Assembly: GCA_011389995.1 (NCBI GenBank)
Contig: JAABTG010000016.1
Location: 1 to 54,897 of the forward strand
Length of the DNA: 54,897 bases
From: Thiotrichales bacterium
GTDB lineage: Bacteria; Pseudomonadota; Gammaproteobacteria; JAABTG01
Direction of reading: 5' to 3'
The notes under the pieces were generated by a model. The model did not search any database. It was not told the origin of the DNA and saw nothing but the letters and a program-made list of their open reading frames with translations. How positions within the stretch are numbered: position 1 is the first letter of the stretch; each line of letters opens with the position of its first letter. Positions 40,846 through 53,179 of this stretch are shown in pieces. Made by a program: the position numbers and the translations under genes.

Positions 40846-41201
40846 GGTTATCTTTTCCCCTGTTGTCTAATGCTTTGGATAAAGAAACGCTGAAGTATTC
40901 TGCGTTCCCCACGGTCCCTGGATGGACCGTCATCTTTGATAATTAATCAGATAGTTTCGCATTTCTGCCCCGTATCCGTCCAACGGGCGCCCCCGGATTC
41001 GAGGGCCACCAGGCAACCACTGCTGTCGCTGCCTGTCCTGCGCCGCGTCAAAGGGATCACCGCCCGGCCGCCCGGCAGGGGTCCTCGATCGGCCAGCCCT
41101 TTGCGATGGTTTTTACGTCGTCTTGAAGTATTTTTTTCGAATTTTCCGCAACCCGGGGCGGTCCTACCATGACCTCGTTCCCATCGAGTTGAGACTCTGC
41201 C
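40846..41201. other. Intergenic region between the PfkB kinase and HPF-like genes
   Basis: The genes are divergent and no coding region is supported here. Two A+T-rich patches (40862-40890 and 40934-40965, the latter with TGATAATTAATCA) and a T-rich stretch at 41110-41150 are likely promoter areas. No specific operator was recognised. Confidence 0.4.
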
Positions 41202-41663
41202 ATGAAGATCGAAATAACGGCTGACATCCTCCTGGATGACGATGCCAGACGCGACATCGACGCCGATACCACCCGCGTCCTCGGCCGCCTGCGCCATCGC
41301 ATTCGGGACCTCGACCTGCGTATAGAGACCATGGCCAGCGGCGGCAAATCCCTGTGCCAGGTGACGGTGCGTCTCGCCAACCACGTGTTGATCGTCGGTC
41401 GCGACCGCCACCACAACGTGCGATGTGCGGCCTACAACGCCTTGCGCCGCACCAAGCGTCAGCTGGAACGTACGTTGCGGCGCCACCGCGCCGCTTCGTC
41501 GTGGCGCCGCGTCTTCGGGCCGCCGGGCGAGGGCGGTCAACTCTCTCGGGCGCCATCGCCTAGGCCTCGCCCACCGCGACATGCGGGGCCCGCCATCCGG
41601 CGGGCCCTTGCCCCTGCCGACGGTGGCCGCCCCCGGCCCTGCGGTGACGAAGCCCCCCCTTAA
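41202..41663 (+). CDS. HPF/RaiA-like ribosome-associated protein
   Basis: A 153-residue protein. Residues 1-98 follow the beta-alpha-beta-beta-beta-alpha layout of short hibernation-promoting factors (MKIEITADILLDDDARRDID; LRHRIRDLDLRIETMASGGK; CQVTVRLANHVLIVGRDRHH; YNALRRTKRQLERTLRRHR). The tail is Pro/Arg-rich and disordered, and may simply be GC-rich read-through. HPF proteins dimerise or silence ribosomes in stationary phase. Similarity is by pattern, so a divergent function is possible. Confidence 0.65.
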   Translation: MKIEITADILLDDDARRDIDADTTRVLGRLRHRIRDLDLRIETMASGGKSLCQVTVRLANHVLIVGRDRHHNVRCAAYNALRRTKRQLERTLRRHRAASSWRRVFGPPGEGGQLSRAPSPRPRPPRHAGPAIRRALAPADGGRPRPCGDEAPP

Positions 41664-41863
41664 CCACGCTTTCCCCCCAAAGCCTGCCATGTGCCACCGG
41701 GACGCGGGAGTTCCCGGTCCGGGCGGCCTGACCCATGACCTCAATGTGGCCGCCCGGAACTGCTATCATCGGCCGTCCCAGGCCCCCGGCCCCAACCGCA
41801 TACCCGCCCCCGGTTTGCCAAGCACGCGCCGGACACCCATTGGACACCATTGCCCCCGCGACC

Positions 41864-44002
41864 ATGGCGACCCACGACACCATCCTCCGACAGCCCGAGA
41901 ACTGCTGGCGCATCCTGCCCGCCGACCGGCTCGCCTTTCTCATCGACGGCGAGGCCTATTACCGTGCCCTGCGGGAGGCCATGGTGCGCGCCCGCAACAG
42001 CATCCTCATCCTCGGCTGGGACGTCGACACCCGGGTCCGGTTGCTGCGCGAGGACAACACGGACGGCCTGCCCGATGGCCTCGGGGAACTCCTGTATGCC
42101 CTGGTCACGAGGAATCCCCAGTTACAGGTGCGGGTGCTCAATTGGGACTGGGCCGTGCTCTATGCCGCCGAGCGCCAATGGCTGCCCCTCTACAAACTGC
42201 AGTGGCACCGCCACCCCCGCATGCGCTACGAGCTGGACGACGACTGTCCCTTCGGGGCCTCCCAGCACCAGAAGATCGTCGTCATCGACCATGCCCTCGC
42301 CTTCGTGGGCGGTATGGATCTGTCCCGTGACCGCTGGGACCGGCCCGCCCATGCCCCCGACGACCCCCTGCGGGTGAACGCCGACGGCAGGGCCTACCCC
42401 CCTTTTCACGACATCCAGGCCATGTTGGAGGGGGAGGCCGCCCGGGCCCTCGACGAACTGGCATGCCGGCGCTGGCGGCGCTGCACCGGGGAGACCCTGG
42501 ATAAGGCACCGCCGGCGCAACCCTCGCCCTGGCCCCCCCATGTCGAGGCCCCCATGAGCCCGCGCCGCGTGGGTATCGCCCGTACCGACCCGGCCTACAG
42601 GGGGCGACCGGAGGTGCGGGAGGTGGAGCGCCTCTACCTGGACGCCATCGCCGCGGCCCGGCGCTGGATCTACATCGAGAACCAATACTTCAGCTCCCCC
42701 ACCCTGGGGGATGCCCTGGCGGCGCGGCTGGCGGAGCCGGACGGCCCCGAGGTGGTCATGGTGCTGCCCCTGAAGACGGGTGGCTGGCTCGAACAGCACA
42801 CCATGGACGTGCTGCGCTCGCGGCTGCTGCGGCGCCTCGATGCCGCCGACCACCCGGAGCGCCTGCGCATCTACTACCCCCATCGCAGGGACCTCGGCGA
42901 CGACTATATCTCCGTTCACGGCAAGATCCTGGTGGTGGACGACACCCTGGCCCGGGTGGGCTCGGCCAATCTCAGCAACCGCTCCATGGGGCTGGACACG
43001 GAGTGCGATATCGCCGTGGAGGCCACCACCGACGCCGAGGGCGCCGGGGTGGCGGGCCTGCGCAACCGGCTGCTCGCCGAGCACCTGGGCAGCGACGAGG
43101 CCACCGTGGCCCACCACATTGCCGCCGCCGACTCCCTGGTGGCAGGGATCGAGGCCCTGCGGGGCGGCCCGCGCAGCCTCGAATACCTGGAGGCCGCCGC
43201 GTCCGACCTGGCGGATGAACTGCTGCCCGACCAGGACATCGTGGATCCCGAGTCCCCCGTCTCGGCGGAGCAACTGGCCGAGCGCCTCATCCCCGAAGAG
43301 GAACGCCGCTCCATCCTCGGCCAGATGGGGCCCGTACTCTCCATCATGGCGGTGGTGCTGGGGCTGGCGGCGGCGTGGCGCTGGACACCCCTCGGGGGCC
43401 TGCTGGAGGTGGACACCCTGGTGGCCGTGGCCGGCAGTGCCGGTGAATCCCTCGGCGGTACGATGCTGCTGCTGGGGGCCTTCGTGGTGGGGGGCATCGT
43501 CGCCGTGCCGGTGACCCTCATGATCATCGTCACGGTGCTGGTGGCCGGACCCTGGCTCGGCCTCGGCCTGGCCCTGACGGGCAGCCTCATCAGCGCCGTG
43601 GCCAGCTACTGGATAGGCTCCGCCAGCGGCCGCAAACTGCTGCGCCGGCTCTCCGGGGGGCGCATCAACAGGCTCAGCCGGCGCCTCGCCCAGCGGGGTA
43701 TCATCACCATCATCACCCTGCGCATCGTGCCCGTCGCCCCCTTCACGGTGATCAACATGGTGGCCGGGGCCTCCCACATCAGCTTCCGCGACTTCGTCCT
43801 CGGCACCCTCCTCGGCATGGGCCCCGGGATCACCGCCATCGCCCTGTTCACCGACCGCGTGGCGGCCACCATCCGCGAGCCCGAACTGCCCGAATTCGCG
43901 GTCCTCGCGGCGGTGACCGGCGGCATCGTCGCCCTCGCCTGGACCGCCCGCAAATGGCTGGCCCGGCGGCGCAAAGGCATCGACGAAGGCGCCAAAGCCT
44001 GA
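41864..44002 (+). CDS. Phospholipase D family protein fused to a VTT/DedA membrane domain
   Basis: A 712-residue protein. The first 440 residues have two HKD motifs (SQHQKIVVIDHALAFVGGMD; ISVHGKILVVDDTLARVGSA) as in phospholipase D/cardiolipin synthase-like enzymes, though flanking residues differ from ClsA. The C-terminal 190 residues have about six hydrophobic segments with the VTT pattern (VAVPVTLMIIVTVLVAGPWL; IGSASGRKLLRRLSGG; PVAPFTVINMVAGASHISFR). VTT/DedA proteins scramble lipids, so the fusion may couple phospholipid handling to flipping. ATG 41864 is the first plausible start. Confidence 0.9.
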   Translation: MATHDTILRQPENCWRILPADRLAFLIDGEAYYRALREAMVRARNSILILGWDVDTRVRLLREDNTDGLPDGLGELLYALVTRNPQLQVRVLNWDWAVLYAAERQWLPLYKLQWHRHPRMRYELDDDCPFGASQHQKIVVIDHALAFVGGMDLSRDRWDRPAHAPDDPLRVNADGRAYPPFHDIQAMLEGEAARALDELACRRWRRCTGETLDKAPPAQPSPWPPHVEAPMSPRRVGIARTDPAYRGRPEVREVERLYLDAIAAARRWIYIENQYFSSPTLGDALAARLAEPDGPEVVMVLPLKTGGWLEQHTMDVLRSRLLRRLDAADHPERLRIYYPHRRDLGDDYISVHGKILVVDDTLARVGSANLSNRSMGLDTECDIAVEATTDAEGAGVAGLRNRLLAEHLGSDEATVAHHIAAADSLVAGIEALRGGPRSLEYLEAAASDLADELLPDQDIVDPESPVSAEQLAERLIPEEERRSILGQMGPVLSIMAVVLGLAAAWRWTPLGGLLEVDTLVAVAGSAGESLGGTMLLLGAFVVGGIVAVPVTLMIIVTVLVAGPWLGLGLALTGSLISAVASYWIGSASGRKLLRRLSGGRINRLSRRLAQRGIITIITLRIVPVAPFTVINMVAGASHISFRDFVLGTLLGMGPGITAIALFTDRVAATIREPELPEFAVLAAVTGGIVALAWTARKWLARRRKGIDEGAKA

Positions 44003-44006
44003 TCCC

Positions 44007-44702
44007 TTGCCTGCGTCCTCCCCCAGCCACCTCAGGGTCGCCACCTATAACATCCACGCCGGAGTGGGCCGCGATCGCCGTACCAACATCCCCCGTCTGG
44101 CCAGGGTCATCGGGGAACTGGAGTCCGACATCATCGCCCTCCAGGAGGTGCTGGGGCACGACATGCTGGACACCCTCGCCGAGGCCACCGGTTTACACGC
44201 CATCGCCGGCCCCACCCTCCAGCGGCAGGGGCGCCATTACGGCAACGCCGTACTCACCGCCCTGCCCGTGGACAACGTGGAGCGTATCGACCTCAGCGTG
44301 CCGCGGCGGGAGCCCCGGGGGGCCATCGACATGCGCCTGGCCACGGCCAGTGGCGTCGATCTGAGGCTGCTGGTCACCCACCTCGGTCTCGGACCCGCGG
44401 AGCGCCGCCACCAGACCCTGCGGCTGCTGGAGCAGCTGGAACGCGGCCCGCCTGCCGATATCACCCTGCTGGTGGGGGACCTCAACGAATGGCTGTTATG
44501 GGGGCGCCCGCGGCGCTGGCTCACCCGCTGGTTCACCCCCACCCCGGCACCCGCCACCTTCCCCGCCATCCTGCCGGTGTTCGCCCTGGACCGGGTGTGG
44601 GTGTGGCCCCGGGTCCGCCTGCTGTCCGTGACCCCCCACCGCTCCAAGCTCGCCCGCATCGCCTCCGACCATCTGCCGCTGACGGCGGTACTGGAGGCCT
44701 GA
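44007..44702 (+). CDS. Endonuclease/exonuclease/phosphatase (EEP) family hydrolase
   Basis: A 231-residue metal-dependent phosphoesterase: LRVATYNIHAGVGRDRRTNI, IIALQEVLGHDM (metal-binding Glu), VTHLGLGPAERRHQTLRLLE, LLVGDLNEW and the final ASDHLPLTAVLEA are all present. No ATG is available before the first motif, so TTG 44007 is the likely start, four bases after the PLD stop. Pairing of PLD and EEP genes suggests joint phospholipid metabolism. Confidence 0.88.
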   Translation: MPASSPSHLRVATYNIHAGVGRDRRTNIPRLARVIGELESDIIALQEVLGHDMLDTLAEATGLHAIAGPTLQRQGRHYGNAVLTALPVDNVERIDLSVPRREPRGAIDMRLATASGVDLRLLVTHLGLGPAERRHQTLRLLEQLERGPPADITLLVGDLNEWLLWGRPRRWLTRWFTPTPAPATFPAILPVFALDRVWVWPRVRLLSVTPHRSKLARIASDHLPLTAVLEA

Positions 44703-44771
44703 AGCCGCCCCACGGAACGGGCCTCCCGGAGCGGGCCGGCCGCCTCGCGGGACGCCTCGGCCCTGGCCGCG

Positions 44772-44969
44772 TCAGCCGCCGAGCCGGCGGTTGAGCAGCC
44801 CGCCGATGATGAGGGCACCGAACAGGGCGGCGATCATCGCGGTCTGGTCATCGGCACCGAGCCCCTTGGCGCCGAAGCCCCCCACCGCGGCGCCGAAGCC
44901 GCCGAAGGCCAGCCCGCGCATGACGCGGCACAGGACGCAGCCGGTGCCCTTGTCCGCGGGAACGCCCAT
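44772..44969 (-). CDS. Small glycine-rich membrane protein, uncharacterised
   Basis: A 65-residue protein with a Cys pair near the start (GTGCVLCRVMRG), a Gly-rich repeat (FGGFGAAVGGFGAKGLG) and one hydrophobic helix (MIAALFGALIIGGLLNRRLG). It begins three bases after the metallo-beta-lactamase stop, so it is probably cotranscribed with it. I know no function for it. Confidence 0.55.
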   Translation of the reverse strand: MGVPADKGTGCVLCRVMRGLAFGGFGAAVGGFGAKGLGADDQTAMIAALFGALIIGGLLNRRLGG

Positions 44970-44972
44970 GGC

Positions 44973-45920
44973 CTACTCGAAGGCCGCCTGCTCCGCCTCG
45001 AGGCTGGCGAGGCTGACGTGCCTGCCGAACTCCTCCTCGAAGCCGGGCCAGTCCGCCCAGGCCGCCATGCGGGGGCGCAGGACCTCCTTGACCTCGTAGT
45101 ACTGCATGCCCTCCTCGATGCCGGCGGCGGCGGCGGCGTAGACCCGCCGCAGATACTCGAGATACTCGGACGCCGCCTCCGGGCCCGCGGTCCGGCCATG
45201 GCCCGGCAGGTAGTGGTCGAGTTCGAGGGACAACGCCCGCTCCAGGGCGGCGATGTTGCCGCGGAAGCTGCCGTCGTCCATGCGCGCGATGCGCCCGTAA
45301 AGGCCGTTGTCGCCGAGGGCGATGAGACCGTCCTCCACCACTTCGATCATGGCGTCGGTCTTGGTGTGGGCATGCTCGGTGAGGTGGACCCGGAAGGTGA
45401 TACCGCCTACCGTGAGCTCCTGGCCGTCGACCAGCTCCACGGCCGGCACCACGGCCTCGGTGGCGTCGGTGGCGCCTCCGGTCAGCCGGCTCATGAGGGC
45501 CAGCCAGGCATCGGCCTCGCCGGCGTGGGCGCGGCGGATCATCTCCGGGTGGGCGAGGATTTCCGCTTCCGGGTAGGCGTCCTGAATGGCCTGATTGCCC
45601 AGCCAGTGGTCACCGTGGACGTGGGTGATGAAGACGTGGGACACGGGCTTGTCCGTGACCCTGGCGATCTGGCGCAGCACCATCTCGCCGATGTGGACGC
45701 TGGAACCGGGATCCAGCACCACCACCGCGTCGGCGGTGACTACGAAGGCGGGGTTGTTGATGAACCCCCGATTCTCCGGTGTGGGGTACTCGGTGGGCCC
45801 GTGGATGACGTAGACGTGGTCGCTGACCTGCTCCGCCGGATGGTCCGGCACCATGGTGTCGGCGGGCGCCGCCGCCCAGCAGCCGCACAGCACCAGCGTT
45901 GCGAGTATTCTCCTCATCAT
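44973..45920 (-). CDS. Exported metallo-beta-lactamase-fold hydrolase
   Basis: A 315-residue protein with signal peptide (MMRRILATLVLCGCWAAAPA), then the MBL fold: SDHVYVIHGPTEYPTPENRG, VVLDPGSSVHIGEMVL, the metal motif THVHGDHWLGNQA, LTEHAHTKTDAMI and YLPGHGRTAG. The cysteine in the leader does not form an obvious lipobox. Related periplasmic MBL proteins occur in sulfur-oxidation (SoxH-like) and methanol-oxidation loci, but nothing here ties this copy to either. GAGGAGAGAG precedes the ATG. Confidence 0.85.
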   Translation of the reverse strand: MMRRILATLVLCGCWAAAPADTMVPDHPAEQVSDHVYVIHGPTEYPTPENRGFINNPAFVVTADAVVVLDPGSSVHIGEMVLRQIARVTDKPVSHVFITHVHGDHWLGNQAIQDAYPEAEILAHPEMIRRAHAGEADAWLALMSRLTGGATDATEAVVPAVELVDGQELTVGGITFRVHLTEHAHTKTDAMIEVVEDGLIALGDNGLYGRIARMDDGSFRGNIAALERALSLELDHYLPGHGRTAGPEAASEYLEYLRRVYAAAAAGIEEGMQYYEVKEVLRPRMAAWADWPGFEEEFGRHVSLASLEAEQAAFE

Positions 45921-46092
45921 CTCTCTCCTCTGTTATGGCTTGTCGTCAGGGCCACCGCAGCGGTGCGGCGGCGGGTGGCCGGGAAAACACCGAAACGCCC
46001 GCCGCGGCATCGCCGGACCCTTTCGGCACGCTACTGATCCTTTCTGTCCCCGGTGGTCCCGGGAGCCATCATCTGTCCCTACCCTGGCGGCG

Positions 46093-48918
<2,826 letters not shown>

Positions 48919-49180
48919 CGGCTATGGGACGGGCTCCGGTAACAGCGGCAGAAACGACAGGGCAGAAAATTCGCCACAAACTGTTAATATTACGGGCTTC
49001 CTCGCCGACGGGCACCCCGAATGATGGGAGCAAAGGGTCGCCCGCGCCCCGGCATAGGCTGTAAGGCCCTGAAAACGGGGACGAATCCAGGGCAACCCGA
49101 CCCCGCGGGGCAAAACAACGAAGGGATCACACAGGGGCGCCACGCCGGTCTCCGCGGAGGGGGGCTATCCGACTCGCACC

Positions 49181-50560
49181 ATGAAGCATAAAGAGAACAG
49201 TCCGCCCTCCATGGGCCCCGTGGCCGTGCGCGCCGTCATCGGCCTGTCGGGGATCTATGCCTTCCGCATGCTCGGGCTGTTCATGATCCTGCCGGTCTTC
49301 ACCCTCTACGGCACCGAGCTGCCCGGCTACACCGCCACCCTGGCCGGCCTCGCCATCGGCATCTACGGCCTCACCCAGGCCCTGCTGCAGATCCCCTTCG
49401 GCTTCCTGTCGGACCGCATCGGCCGCAAGCCGGTCATCGCCATGGGCCTCACCCTGTTCGCCGTGGGCAGCGCGGTGGCCGGCACCGCGGATACCATGGT
49501 GGAGGTGATCATCGGCCGGGCGCTGCAGGGCTCCGGCGCCGTCTCCGCCGCCGTGCTGGCCCTGGCCGCGGACCTCACCCCCGAGGAGCACCGCACCAAG
49601 GCCATGGCCACCATCGGCATGACCATCGGCATGGCCTTCTTCGCCAGCCTCATCCTCGGCCCCATCGTCGCCGGCCAGCACGGCCTGGCGGGCATCTTCT
49701 GGCTCACCACCGTGTTCGCCCTGTGCGGGCTGGCCATCCTGTTCTTCTACGTGCCCACCCCCGCCATCAGCTCCGTCCACCGCGAGGCCGAGGCGGTGCC
49801 CGAGCTCTTCGGGCGGGTGCTGACGGACGGCCGGCTGCTGCGCCTCGACGGCGGCATCCTCATCCTCCACGCCATCATGACCGCCACTTTCGTGGCCCTG
49901 CCGCCCCTGCTCGGCGGCCACATGGCGGGGGCCGACCACTGGATGCTGTACCTGGGGGTGCTGACCCTGTCCGTGGTCCTCATGGTGCCCTTCGTCATCA
50001 TCGCCGAGAAACACCGCCGCATGCGGCCGGTGTTCGTGGGGGCCGTGGTGGTGATGGGCGTGGCCCAGGTGGGCTTCTACGCCACCGGCCACAGCCTCGC
50101 CGGGCTGGCGGCCAGCCTGGTGGTGTACTTCGCCGCCGTCAACGTGCTGGAGGCCGCCCTGCCCTCCCTGGTGTCGCGGGTGGCCCCGGCCCACAGCAAA
50201 GGCACCGCCATGGGGGTGTATTCCAGCTCCCAGTTCATGGGGGCCTTCCTCGGCGGCGTGCTGGGAGGATGGATACTCGACCACGGCGGCATCCCCCAGG
50301 TGTTCCTGCTGGGGGCCGGCGCCGCCGGGTTGTGGCTGCTGCTGGCGCTGACCATGCGCTTCCCCGAGCACCTGTCCAGCCGCCTGCTGAGCGTCGGCCG
50401 CCTGCCCCAGGTGGAGGCCGGCGCCCTGGCCAAACGCCTGGGCCGCGTGCCCGGCGTGGCCGAGGCGGTGGTGGTGGGGGAGGAAGGCGTCGCCTACCTC
50501 AAGGTGGACCGCCGCACCCTCGACGAGGACGCCCTGGCCCAGGCTGCCGGCCACGGTTGA
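49181..50560 (+). CDS. MFS transporter with C-terminal YAM-like domain (YajR type)
   Basis: A 459-residue membrane protein with 12 predicted helices. Signature motif A is in GFLSDRIGRKPVIAMGLTLF; other stretches include RMLGLFMILPVFTLYGTELP and AFLGGVLGGWILDHGGIPQV. The last 65 residues form a small beta-alpha domain as in YajR (RVPGVAEAVVVGEEGVAYLK). Substrate unknown; drug efflux is usually assumed for the family. Its location between uvrA and ssb is conserved across many gammaproteobacteria. Confidence 0.93.
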   Translation: MKHKENSPPSMGPVAVRAVIGLSGIYAFRMLGLFMILPVFTLYGTELPGYTATLAGLAIGIYGLTQALLQIPFGFLSDRIGRKPVIAMGLTLFAVGSAVAGTADTMVEVIIGRALQGSGAVSAAVLALAADLTPEEHRTKAMATIGMTIGMAFFASLILGPIVAGQHGLAGIFWLTTVFALCGLAILFFYVPTPAISSVHREAEAVPELFGRVLTDGRLLRLDGGILILHAIMTATFVALPPLLGGHMAGADHWMLYLGVLTLSVVLMVPFVIIAEKHRRMRPVFVGAVVVMGVAQVGFYATGHSLAGLAASLVVYFAAVNVLEAALPSLVSRVAPAHSKGTAMGVYSSSQFMGAFLGGVLGGWILDHGGIPQVFLLGAGAAGLWLLLALTMRFPEHLSSRLLSVGRLPQVEAGALAKRLGRVPGVAEAVVVGEEGVAYLKVDRRTLDEDALAQAAGHG

Positions 50561-50685
50561 CAGGGGGCCGGGAGCAAGGGACATTGTTCGCCTTCCGGCC
50601 CGCCCGCGGCGGCCGGCGCAACGGCGCAGGACCGCGCCGCCGCGATAACCATTGTGGAACGTAACCATTCTCTAGGGGGAGCGAC

Positions 50686-51168
50686 ATGGCCCGAGGCGTC
50701 AACAAAGTAATCCTCATCGGCAACCTGGGGGCAGACCCCGAGACCCGCTACATGCCCAGCGGCGGCGGCGTCACCAACACCCGGGTGGCCACCACCGAGA
50801 CCTGGCGGGACAAGCAGTCCGGCGAGCGCCAGGAACGCACCGAGTGGCACCGTGTGGTGTTCTTCAACAAGCTCTCGGACATCGCCAGCCAGTACCTGCG
50901 CAAGGGCTCCCGCATCTATGTGGAAGGCTCCATCCGCACCCGCAAGTGGCAGGGCCAGGACGGCCAGGACCGCTACACCACGGAGATCGTCGCCAGCGAG
51001 ATGCAGATGCTGGACGGCCGCAGCGACAGCGTCCCCGCCTCCACCGGCCCCGCGGGCGACTGGGACCAGTCTCCCCCGCCCGCCCAGGGCCAGAAGTCCG
51101 GCACCAGCAAACCCGCAGCCACCAACCAGGCACCCCCTGACGACTTCGACGACGACATCCCCTTCTGA
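50686..51168 (+). CDS. ssb: Single-stranded DNA-binding protein SSB
   Basis: A 160-residue protein. The OB-fold part [40 protein letters not shown] and [19 protein letters not shown] is intact; a disordered Pro/Gln/Ser linker follows, and the acidic tip DDFDDDIPF is the standard docking peptide for partner proteins. GGGGGA lies before the ATG. Confidence 0.98.
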   Translation: MARGVNKVILIGNLGADPETRYMPSGGGVTNTRVATTETWRDKQSGERQERTEWHRVVFFNKLSDIASQYLRKGSRIYVEGSIRTRKWQGQDGQDRYTTEIVASEMQMLDGRSDSVPASTGPAGDWDQSPPPAQGQKSGTSKPAATNQAPPDDFDDDIPF

Positions 51169-51229
51169 TGCCGGCCGGCGGTCGCCACCGCAACCCGCAG
51201 CTAAAAAGGCCGTGCACGAAGGACGTACC

Positions 51230-51871
51230 ATGAACCCCGCACAGCCCCGTTCAGACAAAGCCTTCGTCGAAGGCATTCTGTGTGCTGCCGCCTGTCTGCC
51301 GCAGCCGGACCTGGGAATCCTGCACCGCGGCCTGGGCGAGCGGGTCGCGGGCAGTCCCATAGCCCTCGACCTCCCCGACCTTGCCCAGGCCGTCGCCGCC
51401 TGCGCCGGGAACCTGGAGCAGCCCACCCCCTCATTCGCCTTCGACGACATGGATGGCGCCCTCGAGTGGCTGGAGGGGCTGTTCCTCGGCATCGGCCTCT
51501 ACGGCGAGGAATGGGAGTCGGCGCTGGAAAGCCGCCCCGGCAGCCTCATGGCAGTCGCATTGCTGGGCAGCCTGTCCAATCCCGAGGGCCCTAACCCCTT
51601 GCCTGGGGTAGCCGCGGCCGCTCGCGATCTCGCCGATTCACCCGCCGGGATAGTCCAGCTGGTGCAGACCATCTACTTCGACCTGCGGCAACCGCCATCG
51701 GACCTGGACGCCTGGGCCGAAGCGGATGACGAGGACGCGTTCGACCCGGAGCAGGCGGCCCTGGCGCCGCCCCCCACTCCCGTGCACCGTGTCGCGAAGG
51801 TGGGCCGCAATGATCCCTGCCCCTGCGGCAGCGGCCGGAAGTACAAGAAATGCTGCCTGAACAAGCCGTGA
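51230..51871 (+). CDS. UPF0149 (YecA-like) protein with SEC-C zinc motif
   Basis: A 213-residue protein. Its helical N-terminal domain ([40 protein letters not shown]) is of the UPF0149/YecA type, and the C-terminus is a SEC-C motif ([20 protein letters not shown]), a small zinc finger that in SecA and YecA contacts the ribosome or SecB. It starts 62 bp after ssb and may share its transcript. Confidence 0.88.
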   Translation: MNPAQPRSDKAFVEGILCAAACLPQPDLGILHRGLGERVAGSPIALDLPDLAQAVAACAGNLEQPTPSFAFDDMDGALEWLEGLFLGIGLYGEEWESALESRPGSLMAVALLGSLSNPEGPNPLPGVAAAARDLADSPAGIVQLVQTIYFDLRQPPSDLDAWAEADDEDAFDPEQAALAPPPTPVHRVAKVGRNDPCPCGSGRKYKKCCLNKP

Positions 51872-51907
51872 CCCCACCCGTCCGGCAGCCATGGCCTCCG
51901 GCCGGGC

Positions 51908-52156
51908 TCAGCCATCCACGGACTGGTCTATGACTGCATCCCCATCGGAGCGAAAGCGCGCGGCATCCAGGGCCGGCGCCTCGGCGGCGGCCGCGGCGAT
52001 GACGGTCCGCGGCACATACTGGCGGGGCTGAAGGGGGCCCAACTCGGCCACCGGCCTTCCATTTCCCGTAACGATAAGGGTCTGACCCGCCTGCACCTCG
52101 CGCAACACCGCAGAGGAGTCGTTGCGGAGGTCACGCCGGGTAATCGTCTTGTGCAT
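51908..52156 (-). CDS. Type II antitoxin, Phd/YefM family (no adjacent toxin)
   Basis: An 82-residue protein with the Phd/YefM DNA-binding N-domain (KTITRRDLRNDSSAVLREVQ; LIVTGNGRPVAELGPLQ) and a helical toxin-binding tail (LDAARFRSDGDAVIDQSVDG). Such genes normally lie just upstream of a PIN or RelE-type toxin, but downstream of this one is only the end of the SEC-C gene, so it is an orphan. It starts 36 bp from the divergent WYL gene, so it could bind the shared promoter. Confidence 0.85.
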   Translation of the reverse strand: MHKTITRRDLRNDSSAVLREVQAGQTLIVTGNGRPVAELGPLQPRQYVPRTVIAAAAAEAPALDAARFRSDGDAVIDQSVDG

Positions 52157-52192
52157 AAGGGCAAACGTAGCGTTTGGATCACCTCATAGCGA

Positions 52193-53179
52193 ATGGACCG
52201 TTTCACCCGCATCTTCGAGCTCCACAAGCTCCTCACCAGCCACCGCCACACGGTGTCCAGGGCCGTGCTGGAGGAGCGCCTGGAGTGCTCCCGGGCCACC
52301 GTGCGGCGCGCCATCGACGATCTGCGGGACCACCTGGGTGCCCCCGTGGCCTACGACCGCGCCCACAACGGCTACCACTACGACACCCGCGGCGGCGACC
52401 ACCCCTACCAACTCCCCGGCCTGTGGTTCAACGGCCCCGAACTCCACGCCCTGCTGCTGGTGGACCAGCTCCTCGACAACCTCGGCCCCGGGCTGCTGGC
52501 CGACAGTCTCGCGCCCCTGCGGGAACGCATCGGCCAATTGCTGGAGCACGAACAGGCCGGCAGCCCCGACCTGCGCCACCGCATCCGCCTCCACCAGATC
52601 GGCGCCCGCGGCCCCGGCGAGGGGTTCAAGCCCGTGGCCGAGGCCGTCGCCACCCGGCGGCGCCTGCACATGGTTTATCGCGGCCGCGCCGCGGACCGCA
52701 CCACCGAGCGCGAGGTCTCCCCCCAGCGCCTCAACCTCTACCGCAACAACTGGTACCTGGATGCCTGGTGCCACCTGCGCCACGACCTGCGCATCTTCTC
52801 CCTGGACCGCATCGAAGGGGTGCGACTGCTGGAGGAACCCGCCCGCGAAGTGCCCCCAGCCACCCTGCGGGAACGCCTCGCCTCCGCCTACGGCATCTTC
52901 GCCGGCGGCCCCACCCACACCGCCATCCTGCGCTTTGGCCCCGCCGCCGCCCGCTGGGTGGCCGACGAGCGCTGGCACAGCGACCAGGTGGGCCGCCACC
53001 TGCCCGGCGGCGGCTACGAACTCCAGGTGCCCTACCACGACCCCACGGAGCTGGTGATGGATATCCTCCGCTACGGCCCCGACGTGGAGGTGACGGCCCC
53101 CGACCACCTGCGCCAACACGTCGCCCAGCGGGTGCAGGAGACCCTTGGCCACTACGGCAACAAGGGACTTGGCCCCTGA
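52193..53179 (+). CDS. WYL-domain transcriptional regulator
   Basis: A 328-residue regulator: N-terminal HTH (MDRFTRIFELHKLLTSHRHT; EERLECSRATVRRAIDDLRD), central WYL domain (RRRLHMVYRGRAADRTTERE; LNLYRNNWYLDAWCHLRHDL, where the motif reads WYL) and a WCX-like C-terminus (YELQVPYHDPTELVMDILRY). WYL proteins sense nucleic-acid or nucleotide ligands and often control defence systems, CRISPR-Cas in particular. The cas3 gene begins about 500 bp downstream in the same direction. Confidence 0.92.
   Translation: MDRFTRIFELHKLLTSHRHTVSRAVLEERLECSRATVRRAIDDLRDHLGAPVAYDRAHNGYHYDTRGGDHPYQLPGLWFNGPELHALLLVDQLLDNLGPGLLADSLAPLRERIGQLLEHEQAGSPDLRHRIRLHQIGARGPGEGFKPVAEAVATRRRLHMVYRGRAADRTTEREVSPQRLNLYRNNWYLDAWCHLRHDLRIFSLDRIEGVRLLEEPAREVPPATLRERLASAYGIFAGGPTHTAILRFGPAAARWVADERWHSDQVGRHLPGGGYELQVPYHDPTELVMDILRYGPDVEVTAPDHLRQHVAQRVQETLGHYGNKGLGP

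Noticed and set aside
48976-49000. A possible LexA box near CTGTTAATATTACGGG upstream of uvrA
   Set aside because: Only one half fits the CTG-N10-CAG consensus. uvrA is often SOS-controlled, but the site here is too degenerate to claim.
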